A stretch of 64,000 nt of DNA from Streptomyces canus (lineage in GTDB: Bacteria > Actinomycetota > Actinomycetes > Streptomycetales > Streptomycetaceae), in NCBI RefSeq assembly GCF_001514145.1, contig NZ_KQ948658.1, positions 247,687 through 311,686 of the forward strand, read 5' to 3'. Positions 6,634-15,690 of the stretch are shown here, piece by piece. The position numbers were made by a program, and so were the translations under genes. The first letter of the stretch is position 1; the number at the start of each line of letters is the position of its first letter. The notes under the pieces are model-generated. The model was not told where the DNA came from. It did no database searches and saw only the letters and a list, made by a program, of their open reading frames with translations.

Positions 6634-9456
6634 TTGCCGGGGAATACGGGAGACACGGGAAATGCGAGGAACGGCGGAGTTCCAGGGCTCCTGGTGACGG
6701 GACGCTATCGCCTGGTCGAGAGCATCGGCCAGGGGGGCATGGGGCGGGTGTGGCGAGCCGCCGACGAAATGCTCGACCGGCAGGTCGCGGTCAAGGAGAT
6801 GCGGATCGACGGCCTCGACGCGGAGGACACCCGCACCCGACGTGAACGGACCCTGCGCGAGGCCAGGGCGACGGCCCGGATCGACCACCCGAACGTCGTA
6901 CGGGTCTACGACGTCGTGGACGAGGGCGAACGCCTGTGGATCGTCATGGAGTTGGTCAACGGCCGCTCCCTGGAACGGATGACGGTGGAGGACGGCCCGC
7001 TGGGCCCGCGCGAAACGGCGCTCCTCGGCCTGGGGTTGGTGCAGGCGCTCCGCCAGGTCCACGCGCGGGGAGTCCTGCACCGGGACATCAAACCCGGCAA
7101 CGTCCTGGTGGAGTCCGCCGACCGCGCCGGGCACCGGATCGTGCTGACCGACTTCGGCATCGCCGCGATGCAGGACGCCAAGGCGCTCACCATGGTCGGC
7201 ATGCTCGTCGGCTCCCCCGACTACATGGCCCCCGAGCGGGTCTCGGGCCGCCCCCAGGGGCCGCCGTCGGACATCTGGTCCCTGGGAGCGACGTTGTGCG
7301 CGGCCCTGGGCGGTCGCTCCCCGTTCTCCCGCGACACCACCCTGGCCACGCTGCACGCCGTCCTCTACGAGGAGCCGGAACTCCCCGCCGCGGCGGGCCC
7401 GTTGACCGACATCCTGGCGGCCCTGCTGGAGAAGGACCCCTCGATACGCCCGGCCCTGGACGACGTGGAGTCAGCCCTGCACACGGTCGCGTTCCCCACG
7501 CCCACACCAACGTTGAGGATCGGGGCGGGAGACGACATCGGGACGGCGGAACCAGGCGAGCGGCGGGGGTCGAGCCTGGATGCCGGCGAAGCGGACGAGC
7601 AGGGACCGGCGGAGGGGCGCAGGCGTGAAGAGGGGGCCGGGGCCGCGCGGGGGCCCGTGGCCGGAGAGGAAGGGGACCGGGAGCATCGGCTGGGAAACCC
7701 GGGGCGGGTGGACCCTGAGCGGGCGGCGGGGCCCGGGCGGGATGGCGGGGCCGGGGCCGCGCGAGGGCCCGTGGCCGGAGAGGAAGGGGACCGGGAGCAT
7801 CGGCTGGGAAACCCGGGGCGGGTGGACCCTGAGCGGGCGGCGGGTCCCGGGCGGGATGGCGGGGCCGGGGCCGCGCTGGGGCCGGTGGCCGGAGAAGAGG
7901 AGGAGGGGGAGCGTCGGCAGGGGGACCCGGGGCGGGTGGACTCTGTGCGGGCGCCGGGTGAGCGTCAAGGGGACTCTGCGCGGGCGTCGGCTGTAGGACG
8001 GGCGGACCCTGTGCAGACCGCGGGGCCCGGGCGGGATGAAGGGGCGCAGACGTCGGAGGCGGCGCCGGTGGCGGCGCGGGATCCGCGGGTGCCGGAGCCA
8101 GAGCCGGAGACGGGGCCCGAGGCGGCCGTACGTGAGCCTGCCATGGTGGAGCCGTCGGATGCCGTGCCGCCAGGCTTTGCCCCCTCGGGTGGGGCCGGTG
8201 ACGAGGGTTCGGGCGCGCCGTCGAACGGTTTCCCGGCGCTCGCCGAAGTCGTGGCGGCGGAGCCCGAACCCCCCACCCCCGCCGAGCCGTTCTCGACCGA
8301 CCGTGTCGCCAGTGCGTCCAGCGAGGCCGCCTCCGAGGAGCGTTCGGAGGTCCGGTCGGAGACGCCGTCCGGGAGCGCGGTGGGAGCCGTACTCCGGGCG
8401 GGTGCCACCACGGCCAGTACGCCCCTCGCCAGCGCTCCTACGCAGGACTCCCTCTCGGCGGGCGCCCCCACGGAGCACTTCCCGATGCCGGACGCACCTA
8501 CACGGGACACTCCCACGCGCGCGGCCTCCGCCCCCACCCGGGTCGGCCCCGGCGTCTCCCTGGTCCGCGGCAAGCAGGCCGTACCCGACCAACACGCCCA
8601 TCCCGGTCCTACGTCCGGGTCGGGAGCCACGGGCACCCCGGCAGGCACCGGTACCTCCCGCATCGACGGCCCCGCTGCCAACCTCCGTACCGACCCCAGC
8701 TCCACCGACGGTCAGGATCCCGGCCCCGCCCTGGTCCTCGGCCCCCACCCCCACCGCATGCCCCCGGGCGAACCCCCCGGCCCCGCCCGCCCCGCCACCG
8801 GCCACCGCGGCCGCCGTCGAACCGCCCTGGTCGCCGCCGGAAGCACGGTCGCCGCAGGCGCCGCCGTGGTCGCGATCATCCTCGCCACCACCTCCGGCTC
8901 GCCCGGTGACGACAAGGCGGGCGGCTCCCCGTCCGCCTCGGGCTCCGCTTCCGTCTCCGCCCCGGAATCCGGCGTCTCCACCCCCGCCGGCACCCCGTCC
9001 TCCACCGTCGAGGGCACCTCCCGCCCCCGTTCGCTCCCGCCCGGCGCACACGAGGAGGCCGGTGGGTTCGCGTGGGCGACCCCCACCGGCTGGCGGCGGG
9101 ACGTGAAGACCGGGGCGGAGGTCCACTACACCTCGCCCGACGGAAAGCAGGAACTCGCGGCCAAGTCGTCCCTCGCCCGGGGCGACTTGATGGAGACCTG
9201 GCGGACCTCCGAGCAGAACGCCCACCAGGGCCAGGACTACGCCAAGATCCGCCTGGAGGAGACGACGTTCCGCGATCACCCGGCGGTCGTGTGGGAGTAC
9301 ACCTTCACCCTCGACGGCATCCCCTGGCACGCCCAGCTGCTCGGCTTCAACGCGGGCGACACGTCGTACCAGATCAACACCTGGTACCAGCCGGACACCG
9401 AGACGCAGGCCCTCAAGACGTACGAGAAGGTGAAGGCCAGCTTCACCGTCCTGTGA
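6634..9456 (+). CDS. Membrane-anchored serine/threonine protein kinase (PknB-like) with a repeat-rich linker
   Basis: About 940 residues. Start is uncertain: TTG at 6634 has a GAGGGGG site 9 nt upstream, though the frame is open further back. Kinase domain: glycine loop IGQGGMGRVW (31-40), catalytic lysine in VAVKEM (about 54), HRDIKPGN (149-156), DFG (173-175). A disordered, Glu/Pro/Ala-rich linker of roughly 440 residues includes three 38-residue tandem repeats (7633-7953). A single membrane helix (about 730-753) and an extracellular C-terminal domain of about 140 residues follow; no PASTA repeats are present. It probably senses something outside through this C-terminal domain, but the ligand is unknown. 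It is divergent from the LPXTG gene and shares a terminator with the permease gene. Confidence 0.88.
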   Translation: MPGNTGDTGNARNGGVPGLLVTGRYRLVESIGQGGMGRVWRAADEMLDRQVAVKEMRIDGLDAEDTRTRRERTLREARATARIDHPNVVRVYDVVDEGERLWIVMELVNGRSLERMTVEDGPLGPRETALLGLGLVQALRQVHARGVLHRDIKPGNVLVESADRAGHRIVLTDFGIAAMQDAKALTMVGMLVGSPDYMAPERVSGRPQGPPSDIWSLGATLCAALGGRSPFSRDTTLATLHAVLYEEPELPAAAGPLTDILAALLEKDPSIRPALDDVESALHTVAFPTPTPTLRIGAGDDIGTAEPGERRGSSLDAGEADEQGPAEGRRREEGAGAARGPVAGEEGDREHRLGNPGRVDPERAAGPGRDGGAGAARGPVAGEEGDREHRLGNPGRVDPERAAGPGRDGGAGAALGPVAGEEEEGERRQGDPGRVDSVRAPGERQGDSARASAVGRADPVQTAGPGRDEGAQTSEAAPVAARDPRVPEPEPETGPEAAVREPAMVEPSDAVPPGFAPSGGAGDEGSGAPSNGFPALAEVVAAEPEPPTPAEPFSTDRVASASSEAASEERSEVRSETPSGSAVGAVLRAGATTASTPLASAPTQDSLSAGAPTEHFPMPDAPTRDTPTRAASAPTRVGPGVSLVRGKQAVPDQHAHPGPTSGSGATGTPAGTGTSRIDGPAANLRTDPSSTDGQDPGPALVLGPHPHRMPPGEPPGPARPATGHRGRRRTALVAAGSTVAAGAAVVAIILATTSGSPGDDKAGGSPSASGSASVSAPESGVSTPAGTPSSTVEGTSRPRSLPPGAHEEAGGFAWATPTGWRRDVKTGAEVHYTSPDGKQELAAKSSLARGDLMETWRTSEQNAHQGQDYAKIRLEETTFRDHPAVVWEYTFTLDGIPWHAQLLGFNAGDTSYQINTWYQPDTETQALKTYEKVKASFTVL
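7633..7953 (+). repeat. 114-bp tandem repeats inside the kinase linker
   Basis: Copies at 7633-7746 and 7747-7860 differ at only two positions I can see; a third, diverged and shortened copy runs to about 7953. The period is 114 nt (38 codons), so the reading frame is kept. The repeat starts GAGAARGPVAGEE and includes GNPGRVDPERAAGPGRDG. Confidence 0.9.
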
Positions 9457-9470
9457 ACGCATACGCGAAG

Positions 9471-9497
9471 GGCCCCGCGGCACAACGCCACGGGGCC
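9471..9497. terminator. Shared terminator of kinase and permease genes
   Basis: GGCCCCG and CGGGGCC arms around a short loop, between the stops of two convergent genes (9456 and 9514). Confidence 0.65.
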
Positions 9498-9513
9498 CCG
9501 GTCACACGCCTGT

Positions 9514-10926
9514 TCAGCCGACGGAGACCTTGTCCGTCACGTCACCGGCCGAGGCGGCACCCACCCGCCCGCGCCCGACCTTCTCCTTCACCACGGCGAT
9601 GACCAGCACCACCGCCGCGACGAGCAGCGACAGCAGCACGGTCTCCCGCCCGTCGTGCTCCGTGTCGGTCAGCATGTACCCGAGGACGAACACGATCAAC
9701 GCGGCCGTCGCCCAGGTCAGATACGGGTACAGCCACATCTTCACGACCAGCTTCTCCGGCGCCTCGGCCTGGATGATCTTCCGCATCCGCAGCTGCGAGA
9801 AGCAGATGACCAGCCACACGAACAGGGCCACCGCACCGGAGGAGTTGACGAGGAAGAGGAAGATCTTGTCGGGGGAGAGGTAGTTGAAGAAGACGGCGAC
9901 GAAGCCGAACACCACCGACGCGAGGATCGCGGCCATCGGCACACCCCTGCCGTTGACCCGCGCGAACGCCTTGGGCGCGTCGCCCCGCTCGCCGAGCGAG
10001 AAGGCCATCCGGGAGGCCGTGTACAGGCCGGAGTTGAGGCAGGACAGCACCGAGGTCAGCACGATGAAGTTCATGATCTGACCGGCGTGCGCGATCCCGA
10101 GGGAGTCGAGCGCGGCGACGTAGGAGCCGTTGTCCTGGATGGACTTGGAGTCCCACGGGATCAGCGTGACGACGACGAAGATGGAACCCAGGTAGAAGAC
10201 CGCGATACGCCAGATGATGCTGTTGGTCGACTTGGTCACGGCCCGCTGCGGGTCCTCCGACTCGCCGGCGGCGAGCGTCGCGATCTCGCTGCCCATGAAG
10301 GAGAAGACGACGAGCAGTACACCGGTGAGGATGGCGCCGGGCCCGTTGGGCAGGAAACCGCTGTGGTCGGTCAGGTTGGAGAGCCCCGCCTGGTCGGCGT
10401 CGACGCCGGGCAGGACACCGAACACGGCGAGCAGACCGATGACGATGAACGCCCCGATCGCCACGACCTTGATTCCGGCGAACCAGAACTCGAACTCGCC
10501 GTAGGACCCGACGGAGACGAGATTGGTGGCGGTCAGCACCACCATCACGATCAGCGCCCACCCCCACTGCGGTACGGCGGGTATCCACCCTTCGAGGATC
10601 TTGGCACCGGCGGTCGCCTCGACGGCGAGCACGACGACCCAGAAGAACCAGTAAAGCCAGCCGATGGAGAAACCGGCCCAGCGCCCGAGCGCCCGGTCGG
10701 CGTGCGCCGAGAAGGAGCCGGAGTTCGGATTCGCGGCGGACATCTCACCGAGCATCCGCATCACGAGGACGACCAGCGTGCCGACGAGCGCGTACGACAG
10801 CAGGATGCCGGGTCCTGCGGTGGCGATACCGGAGCTGGAGCCCACGAAAAGGCCCGCTCCGATGACACCGCCAATGGCGATCATCGAGAGGTGACGGTTC
10901 TTGAGTCCGGCCTGGAGACCAGTCAT
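9514..10926 (-). CDS. Amino acid permease (APC superfamily, GabP-like)
   Basis: 470 residues with about twelve hydrophobic segments. The first helix region carries the APC signature IAIGGVIGAGLFVGSSSGI, and the later FSFMGSEIATLAAGES segment matches the amino acid transporter branch that includes GABA and asparagine permeases. It should be a proton-coupled inner-membrane importer. AAGGAA precedes the ATG at 10926 by 8 nt. The specific amino acid cannot be read from sequence. Transcribed alone; about 200 nt separate it from the divergent rpiB. Confidence 0.9.
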   Translation of the reverse strand: MTGLQAGLKNRHLSMIAIGGVIGAGLFVGSSSGIATAGPGILLSYALVGTLVVLVMRMLGEMSAANPNSGSFSAHADRALGRWAGFSIGWLYWFFWVVVLAVEATAGAKILEGWIPAVPQWGWALIVMVVLTATNLVSVGSYGEFEFWFAGIKVVAIGAFIVIGLLAVFGVLPGVDADQAGLSNLTDHSGFLPNGPGAILTGVLLVVFSFMGSEIATLAAGESEDPQRAVTKSTNSIIWRIAVFYLGSIFVVVTLIPWDSKSIQDNGSYVAALDSLGIAHAGQIMNFIVLTSVLSCLNSGLYTASRMAFSLGERGDAPKAFARVNGRGVPMAAILASVVFGFVAVFFNYLSPDKIFLFLVNSSGAVALFVWLVICFSQLRMRKIIQAEAPEKLVVKMWLYPYLTWATAALIVFVLGYMLTDTEHDGRETVLLSLLVAAVVLVIAVVKEKVGRGRVGAASAGDVTDKVSVG

Positions 10927-11130
10927 ACGGGGAATTCCTTCGTGCCGGGTGGGGGGATCCCGTACGAGCGGTGTACGGGTCGGTCCAGTGAATCGGAGGC
11001 GAAGAAGTTCGTGAACCTTTGAATCCAGATCGTTACTTGAGGTTTGCTTGAGGTTCCATTGTTGGGTTCACGGTTTTCCTGGCCGACACCCGGGGCTGCT
11101 GCCCTGAAACAGCCGTGTCACACTCATCCC

Positions 11131-11616
11131 ATGCGCGTGTATCTCGGCTCCGACCATGCGGGCTTCGAACTCAAGAACCACCTCGTCGACTGGCTCAAGG
11201 CGGCCGGTCACGATGCGGTCGACTGTGGCCCCCACATCTACGACGCCCAGGACGACTACCCGCCGTTCTGCCTCCGTGCCGCCGAGCGCACGGCTGCCGA
11301 CCCCGATGCCCTCGGCATCGTGATCGGCGGCTCAGGCAACGGTGAGCAGATCGCGGCGAACAAGGTCAAGGGCGTCCGGGCGTCCCTCGCCTGGAGCGAG
11401 GAGACCGCGTCGCTGGGCCGCCGGCACAACAACGCCAACGTCGTCGCGGTGGGCGCTCGCATGCACACCACGGAGGAGGCGACGAAGTTCGTCGAGACCT
11501 TCCTCGCGACGCCGTTCTCGGGCGACGAGCGCCACCAGCGCCGCATCGACATGCTGGCCGACTACGAGACGACGGGCGACCTGCCGGCGATCCCGGCGCA
11601 CCACCCCCAGCAGTAG
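11131..11616 (+). CDS. rpiB: Ribose-5-phosphate isomerase B
   Basis: 161 residues starting MRVYLGSDHAG at ATG 11131. It has the phosphate-binding loop GGSGNGEQIAANK and the histidine-containing RRHNNANVVAVGARM segment. It carries Glu where the catalytic Cys of E. coli RpiB would be, as in the mycobacterial enzymes that use Glu as base. It interconverts ribulose- and ribose-5-phosphate in the pentose phosphate pathway. No Shine-Dalgarno is apparent; a CACACT hexamer ends 6 nt before the ATG, so a leaderless mRNA is possible. The rpiB-nei gene pair upstream of tig is also found in Mycobacterium tuberculosis. Confidence 0.92.
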   Translation: MRVYLGSDHAGFELKNHLVDWLKAAGHDAVDCGPHIYDAQDDYPPFCLRAAERTAADPDALGIVIGGSGNGEQIAANKVKGVRASLAWSEETASLGRRHNNANVVAVGARMHTTEEATKFVETFLATPFSGDERHQRRIDMLADYETTGDLPAIPAHHPQQ

Positions 11617-11619
11617 CGA

Positions 11620-11720
11620 TTCAGCCCCTCCGGCGTTTGAGGAGCGGGGGTCCAGGGGGCGGAGCCCCCTGGGAGCGGGGTCGAAGGGGCGGCAGCCCCT
11701 GGAGGACGGGACGGGTAGGG
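11620..11720 (+). repeat. Streptomyces-type intergenic palindromic repeat
   Basis: The stretch beginning CAGCCCCTCCGGCGTTTGAG, then two nested palindromes (GGGGGCGGAGCCCCC and GGGGCGGCAGCCCC), is a familiar dispersed intergenic element of Streptomyces genomes. It fills most of the gap between rpiB and the glycosylase gene and can fold into stacked hairpins, so it may also act as a terminator for rpiB. Confidence 0.75.
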
Positions 11721-11779
11721 GCGGCGGGGGCGAAAAACCTCCGCGCCCCCGCCCACCCGCAGCCGAAGAAGGAGCCACC

Positions 11780-12589
11780 GTGCCTGAGGGGCACACCATC
11801 CACCGCCTGGCACAGGACTACGCCGAAGCCTTCACCGGCACGGAACCCCGCGTCACCAGCCCCCAGGGCAAGTTCTCGGACGCCGCCGCCCTCCTCACCG
11901 GCTCCGAACTCACCCACACCGAAGCCCACGGCAAACACCTCTTCCTCGGCTTCCGCGACACCGACTGGGTCCACATCCACCTCGGCCTCTTCGGCAAGGT
12001 CACCTTCGGCGCGACCCCCGCACCGCCACCCACCGACACGGTCCGCCTCCGTCTCGCGAACACCACGGCGTACGTCGACCTCCGCGGCCCCACGACCTGC
12101 GCCCTGATCACCCCCACCGAGAAACAGTCGATACACGACCGCCTCGGCCCGGACCCCCTCCGCGAGGACGCCGACCCGCAGGCCGCGTACCAGCGGATCT
12201 CCCGCAGCCGTACGACGATCGCCGCCCTCCTGATGGACCAGAAGGTCATCGCGGGCGTAGGCAACGTCTACCGCGCGGAGGTCCTCTTCCGGCACCGCGT
12301 CGACCCCTACCGCGCGGGCAAGGACATCACCCCCGCCGAGTGGGACGCGATCTGGACCGACCTCGTCGAGCTCATGCGCGAGGGTGTGCGGAACAACCGC
12401 ATCGACACCGTCCGCCCGGAGCACACCCCGGAGGCGATGGGCCGCCCGCCCCGCGTCGACGACCACGGCGGCGAGGTCTACGTGTACCGCAGGGCCAACC
12501 TGCCCTGTCACATCTGTGGCGGCGAGATCCGCACCGCCGATCTCGCCGCCCGCAACCTCTTCTGGTGCCCGGCCTGCCAGAAACCCTAG
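11780..12589 (+). CDS. Fpg/Nei-family DNA glycosylase (Nei1-like)
   Basis: 269 residues from the GTG at 11780, with AAGGAG 5 nt upstream. After Met removal the protein starts PEGHTIHRLAQ, giving the catalytic N-terminal proline and Glu of this family. The helix-two-turn-helix region (DQKVIAGVGNVYRAEVLF) and a C-terminal zinc finger (CHICG and CPAC) are intact. It excises oxidised bases and cleaves the abasic site by beta/delta elimination. Start sequence and position next to rpiB match Nei1 of M. tuberculosis. It converges with the Eis-like gene, with a gap of only 10 nt. Confidence 0.93.
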   Translation: MPEGHTIHRLAQDYAEAFTGTEPRVTSPQGKFSDAAALLTGSELTHTEAHGKHLFLGFRDTDWVHIHLGLFGKVTFGATPAPPPTDTVRLRLANTTAYVDLRGPTTCALITPTEKQSIHDRLGPDPLREDADPQAAYQRISRSRTTIAALLMDQKVIAGVGNVYRAEVLFRHRVDPYRAGKDITPAEWDAIWTDLVELMREGVRNNRIDTVRPEHTPEAMGRPPRVDDHGGEVYVYRRANLPCHICGGEIRTADLAARNLFWCPACQKP

Positions 12590-12599
12590 ACGGCAGGCC

Positions 12600-13829
12600 C
12601 TAGAACCCGTGCGGCAGCCAGGGCGCCACCGCCGACCCGAACCCCACCGCCGCCTCGGTCAACGCCCCCTGCCGCACCTCCCGCACCAGCCCGGCCCCCG
12701 CCAGCGAGGCGAGGCTCACGCCACCGAGATAGGCCGCCGCCAACTCCCGTACGGACAGGACGAGATCGGCCGGGTCCGTCGTACGGTCGCACGACGCGCC
12801 CTTCGCGTCCCCGCTGAGCCGCCAACGCCCGGAATTCCAGGGGCAGAAGGAGTCCTCGACCTCCAACACCACGTCCACCGGCGTCTGATAGGTCCGCGCC
12901 TGCAGCGCCGCCCCGACGTCCACCAGTCGTACATGGAGCGAGTCCCGCACCAGCAGCGAACAGCGCCGGACGTCGGAGACGAGGTACTGCCAGGTCTCGT
13001 CGACCGGCCGCCGCCGCACGTCGATCCGCGAGGTGAGGTCGAGGTCGAACAGGAACCGCCACAGCGCGCCGTGCGTGGCCGGATCCAGCGCCTCCAGGTC
13101 GGAGACCACCACCGTGCCCTTGGGCCCGGCCGGCTCCCAGTCCGCCTTCACCCGGTACCGCACGAACCCCACGACCTCCCCGTCCCGCTCCGCGACCACA
13201 CACTGCAGCGGTGAGGCGCCGTCCCGGTCGCTCTCCGGGTCGAGCAGCCACAGCCGCTCCCAGCCGGGGACCCGGGCGATCATCCCGGGCCGCCGCGGCA
13301 CGAGCCGGGCGTACACCGCCTCGCACGCGTCGAGCACATCGGCGGGCGCCGCGTACCGCAGCCGTACGTCGTCGGTGCCGGGCGGCACGGACAGCCGCAC
13401 CCGGGTCGTGTCGATGTCGGCGTTGACGTGATAGGTGGCGGCGCCGTACCCGAACCGGCCGTAGATCACCGGCTCGGAGGCCGTGAGCACGGCCAGCGGC
13501 TCGCCCCAGGACCGTACGTCGTCCAGCTGGCGCCGCATCATCGAGGTCAGCACCCCGCGCCGCCGGTGCGTGCCGGCCACGCCGACCATGGTGACGCCGG
13601 CGGCGGGCACGGAGGCACCGCCCGGCACGGTCATCCGGAAGGCGAACGCCCCCGCCGTGCCCACACACCGCTCGCCGTCCCAGGCGCCGATGAACCGGTC
13701 GTCCACGCTGAGCTCACGCCACAGCTCCCGCTCCTCGGCCGACTCCGGGACCCCGCCGAAGGCGCGGACCAGGTTGCCGTACCACTCGTCCCATTCGTCC
13801 TGCCGAAGCACCCGCAAGTCAGTCCCCAT
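12600..13829 (-). CDS. Eis-like GNAT N-acetyltransferase
   Basis: 409 residues, the usual size for the Eis family. The N-terminal GNAT domain has the acetyl-CoA loop VAGTHRRRGVLTSMM; a second GNAT-like region includes YGRFGYGAAT with the conserved tyrosine; the C-terminal third has a sterol-carrier-like fold. The last residue is Phe, as in Eis, where the terminal carboxylate serves as catalytic base. Family members acetylate aminoglycosides or lysines at several positions. The substrate here is unknown. The start at 13829 (MGTDLRVLRQ) is shared with a 169-nt divergent promoter region facing the phosphatase gene. Confidence 0.9.
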   Translation of the reverse strand: MGTDLRVLRQDEWDEWYGNLVRAFGGVPESAEERELWRELSVDDRFIGAWDGERCVGTAGAFAFRMTVPGGASVPAAGVTMVGVAGTHRRRGVLTSMMRRQLDDVRSWGEPLAVLTASEPVIYGRFGYGAATYHVNADIDTTRVRLSVPPGTDDVRLRYAAPADVLDACEAVYARLVPRRPGMIARVPGWERLWLLDPESDRDGASPLQCVVAERDGEVVGFVRYRVKADWEPAGPKGTVVVSDLEALDPATHGALWRFLFDLDLTSRIDVRRRPVDETWQYLVSDVRRCSLLVRDSLHVRLVDVGAALQARTYQTPVDVVLEVEDSFCPWNSGRWRLSGDAKGASCDRTTDPADLVLSVRELAAAYLGGVSLASLAGAGLVREVRQGALTEAAVGFGSAVAPWLPHGF

Positions 13830-13998
13830 GAACCATGCCTACCAGGGCATAGCGGTACGAGCGAGGGAATTTTCCCGGGACCCGTCGCCGGCCGGGGTGT
13901 GCACGGCCCCCTGGAGACTGTGAAGTTGAACCTCGCACGGGGGACAAGTCGTACCTCCTGTGCCAAGCAGGGGGTTCGACGGATAAGGTCCCGAACTA

Positions 13999-15180
13999 AT
14001 GGCAGCAGGACGAGAGCGGCGCGCGGAAGCCGAGACGTTCACGGCCCGGTTGAGGATGCAGTGGCACCGGGTCCGCGTCGGCCTGCGCAGAAGTGCCGTG
14101 GACTACTTCCGCGGCGACGGCTCGGACTGGGTCGCGCTGGCCGGTCTGCTCCTGACCGTCCCGGTGATCGCGGCCATTACTTTGATGAACTCGGTGTGGT
14201 GCTCACCGGCCGCACTGGTCCTGCCGATCGTCGCCGGCGGACTGCTGCTGCGCCCGGCGAGCCTGCTCGGCCTGTACGCGGCGGCGGCGACGGCCCTGAT
14301 CGTGGAGTCGGTGCAGCTGGGGCCGTACACCGAGGGGCCGTCCCGGGTCACCCCGGGCGTGGTCCTGGTCGTGGCCGCCTGCGGCTTCTTCGGCCTGCTG
14401 ATCGCCCAGTTCCGCAGCCGGGTCGGTGTGCCCTGGCGGCGCGGCGGCACCATGCTGTTCGACCTGCGCGAACGCATCCGGGTGCAGAGCAAGCTGCCGC
14501 TGCTGCCGCAGGGCTGGCACCGGGAGATGGCACTGCGTCCCGCGGGCGGGCAGTCGTTCTCCGGTGACTTCGTCGTCGCGGCCCGTACCAACGGCGGCCG
14601 GACGATGGAGGTCGTCCTGACGGATGTCTCCGGGAAGGGCATGGACGCGGGCTCGCGTGCCCTGCTGCTGTCGGGAGCGTTCGGCGGCCTGCTGGGTTCA
14701 CTGCCCCCGCACGCCTTCCTGCCCGCCGCGAACGGCTATCTGCTCCGCCAGGACTGGGACGAGGGCTTCGCGACCTCGATCCACCTGGTCCTGGACCTCG
14801 ACTCCGGCGACTACGAGCTCTACTCGGCCGGCCATCCGCCGGGGCTGCAGCTCAGCGCGGGCAGCGGCCGGTGGGAGGAGAAGGCCGCGGAGGGCCCGCT
14901 CCTCGGGGTCTACGACGGCGCCCAGTTCGACCCGGTGAAGGGTTCGCTCCGGCCCGGTGACGTGTTGATGCTCTTCACCGACGGTCTGGTCGAGACGTCC
15001 GACCGGGACATAGTGGAGGGCATCGACCGCCTGACGGGCGAGGCCGACCGTTATGTGGCGGGCGGCTTCCACGGTGCCGCCTGGCACCTGATCGAGGCGG
15101 TCGCGAAGGACGTCAACGACGACCGCGCGCTGCTGCTGATCTGCCGGGAAGGCCCTACAGCCCAGTCCGGGCCGCGCTGA
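13999..15180 (+). CDS. Membrane-bound PP2C/SpoIIE-type protein phosphatase
   Basis: 393 residues. An N-terminal segment (about residues 35-140) holds four hydrophobic helices; the C-terminal half is a SpoIIE-like PPM phosphatase with metal-binding motifs SFSGDFVV, LTDVSGKGMDAG, LFTDGLVE and NDDRALLLI. It should dephosphorylate serine or threonine in a partner such as an anti-anti-sigma factor, from the inner face of the membrane. There is no PAS, GAF or kinase domain. The ATG at 13999 has a weak AAGG site. No sigma-factor regulators are adjacent, so the target is unknown. The HD gene follows 51 nt downstream and may be cotranscribed. Confidence 0.9.
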   Translation: MAAGRERRAEAETFTARLRMQWHRVRVGLRRSAVDYFRGDGSDWVALAGLLLTVPVIAAITLMNSVWCSPAALVLPIVAGGLLLRPASLLGLYAAAATALIVESVQLGPYTEGPSRVTPGVVLVVAACGFFGLLIAQFRSRVGVPWRRGGTMLFDLRERIRVQSKLPLLPQGWHREMALRPAGGQSFSGDFVVAARTNGGRTMEVVLTDVSGKGMDAGSRALLLSGAFGGLLGSLPPHAFLPAANGYLLRQDWDEGFATSIHLVLDLDSGDYELYSAGHPPGLQLSAGSGRWEEKAAEGPLLGVYDGAQFDPVKGSLRPGDVLMLFTDGLVETSDRDIVEGIDRLTGEADRYVAGGFHGAAWHLIEAVAKDVNDDRALLLICREGPTAQSGPR

Positions 15181-15231
15181 CCAGGACTCCGGGGTGGGGA
15201 CACGGCCGGAGCCGTGGACGACACTGGAGGC

Positions 15232-15690
15232 ATGACCGACGAGTTGACCCTGGCCGAAGTCGAGGCCCTCGCCCGCGCCGCGCACGAGGGCCAGACCGAC
15301 AAGGCGGGTCGGCCCTACGCCGAACACCTGCGGGCCGTCGCCGAGGGCGTACGCACGCGGGGCGGCGACGACGAACAGATCGCGGCGGCCTGGCTGCACG
15401 ACTCCGTCGAGGACGACGCGCTCTCCGCACAGTGGCTCGACCAGGCCGCGCTGAGCCGCCGTACGAAGGACATCGTGCTCGCGGTCACCAAGCGGGCCGG
15501 GGAGCCGCCCGAGGCGTACGCCCGGCGCATCCTGGAGACGCCGGGCGCGCTGCTGGTGAAGGAGGCCGACCTGGCGCACAACGCGGACCCGGCGCGCCTG
15601 GCGGTCCTGGACGAGGTGACGCGGAAACGACTGACCGAGAAGTACGCGGGGATGCGCGCGCTTCTCGGCCTGAGCCGGGGGTCTGACTAG
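15232..15690 (+). CDS. HD-domain phosphohydrolase related to RelA/SpoT hydrolase (Mesh1-like)
   Basis: 152 residues from the ATG at 15232; a GTG at 15214 is an alternative and neither start has a well-spaced ribosome site. Key residues are the His in YAEHLRAVAE, the HD pair in AAWLHDSVED, and a downstream KEADLAHNADP that corresponds to the metal-binding end of stand-alone (p)ppGpp hydrolases. It may hydrolyse ppGpp or a related nucleotide in the cytoplasm. Its stop codon TAG shares the palindrome CTAG with the stop of the convergent acyltransferase gene. Family call is firm; substrate is inference. Confidence 0.78.
   Translation: MTDELTLAEVEALARAAHEGQTDKAGRPYAEHLRAVAEGVRTRGGDDEQIAAAWLHDSVEDDALSAQWLDQAALSRRTKDIVLAVTKRAGEPPEAYARRILETPGALLVKEADLAHNADPARLAVLDEVTRKRLTEKYAGMRALLGLSRGSD

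Noticed and set aside
7633..7953. CRISPR-like or mobile-element repeat
   Set aside because: The repeats are directly adjacent without spacers, in frame with the kinase gene, and no cas or transposase genes are present. No CRISPR array or insertion sequence was seen anywhere in the window.
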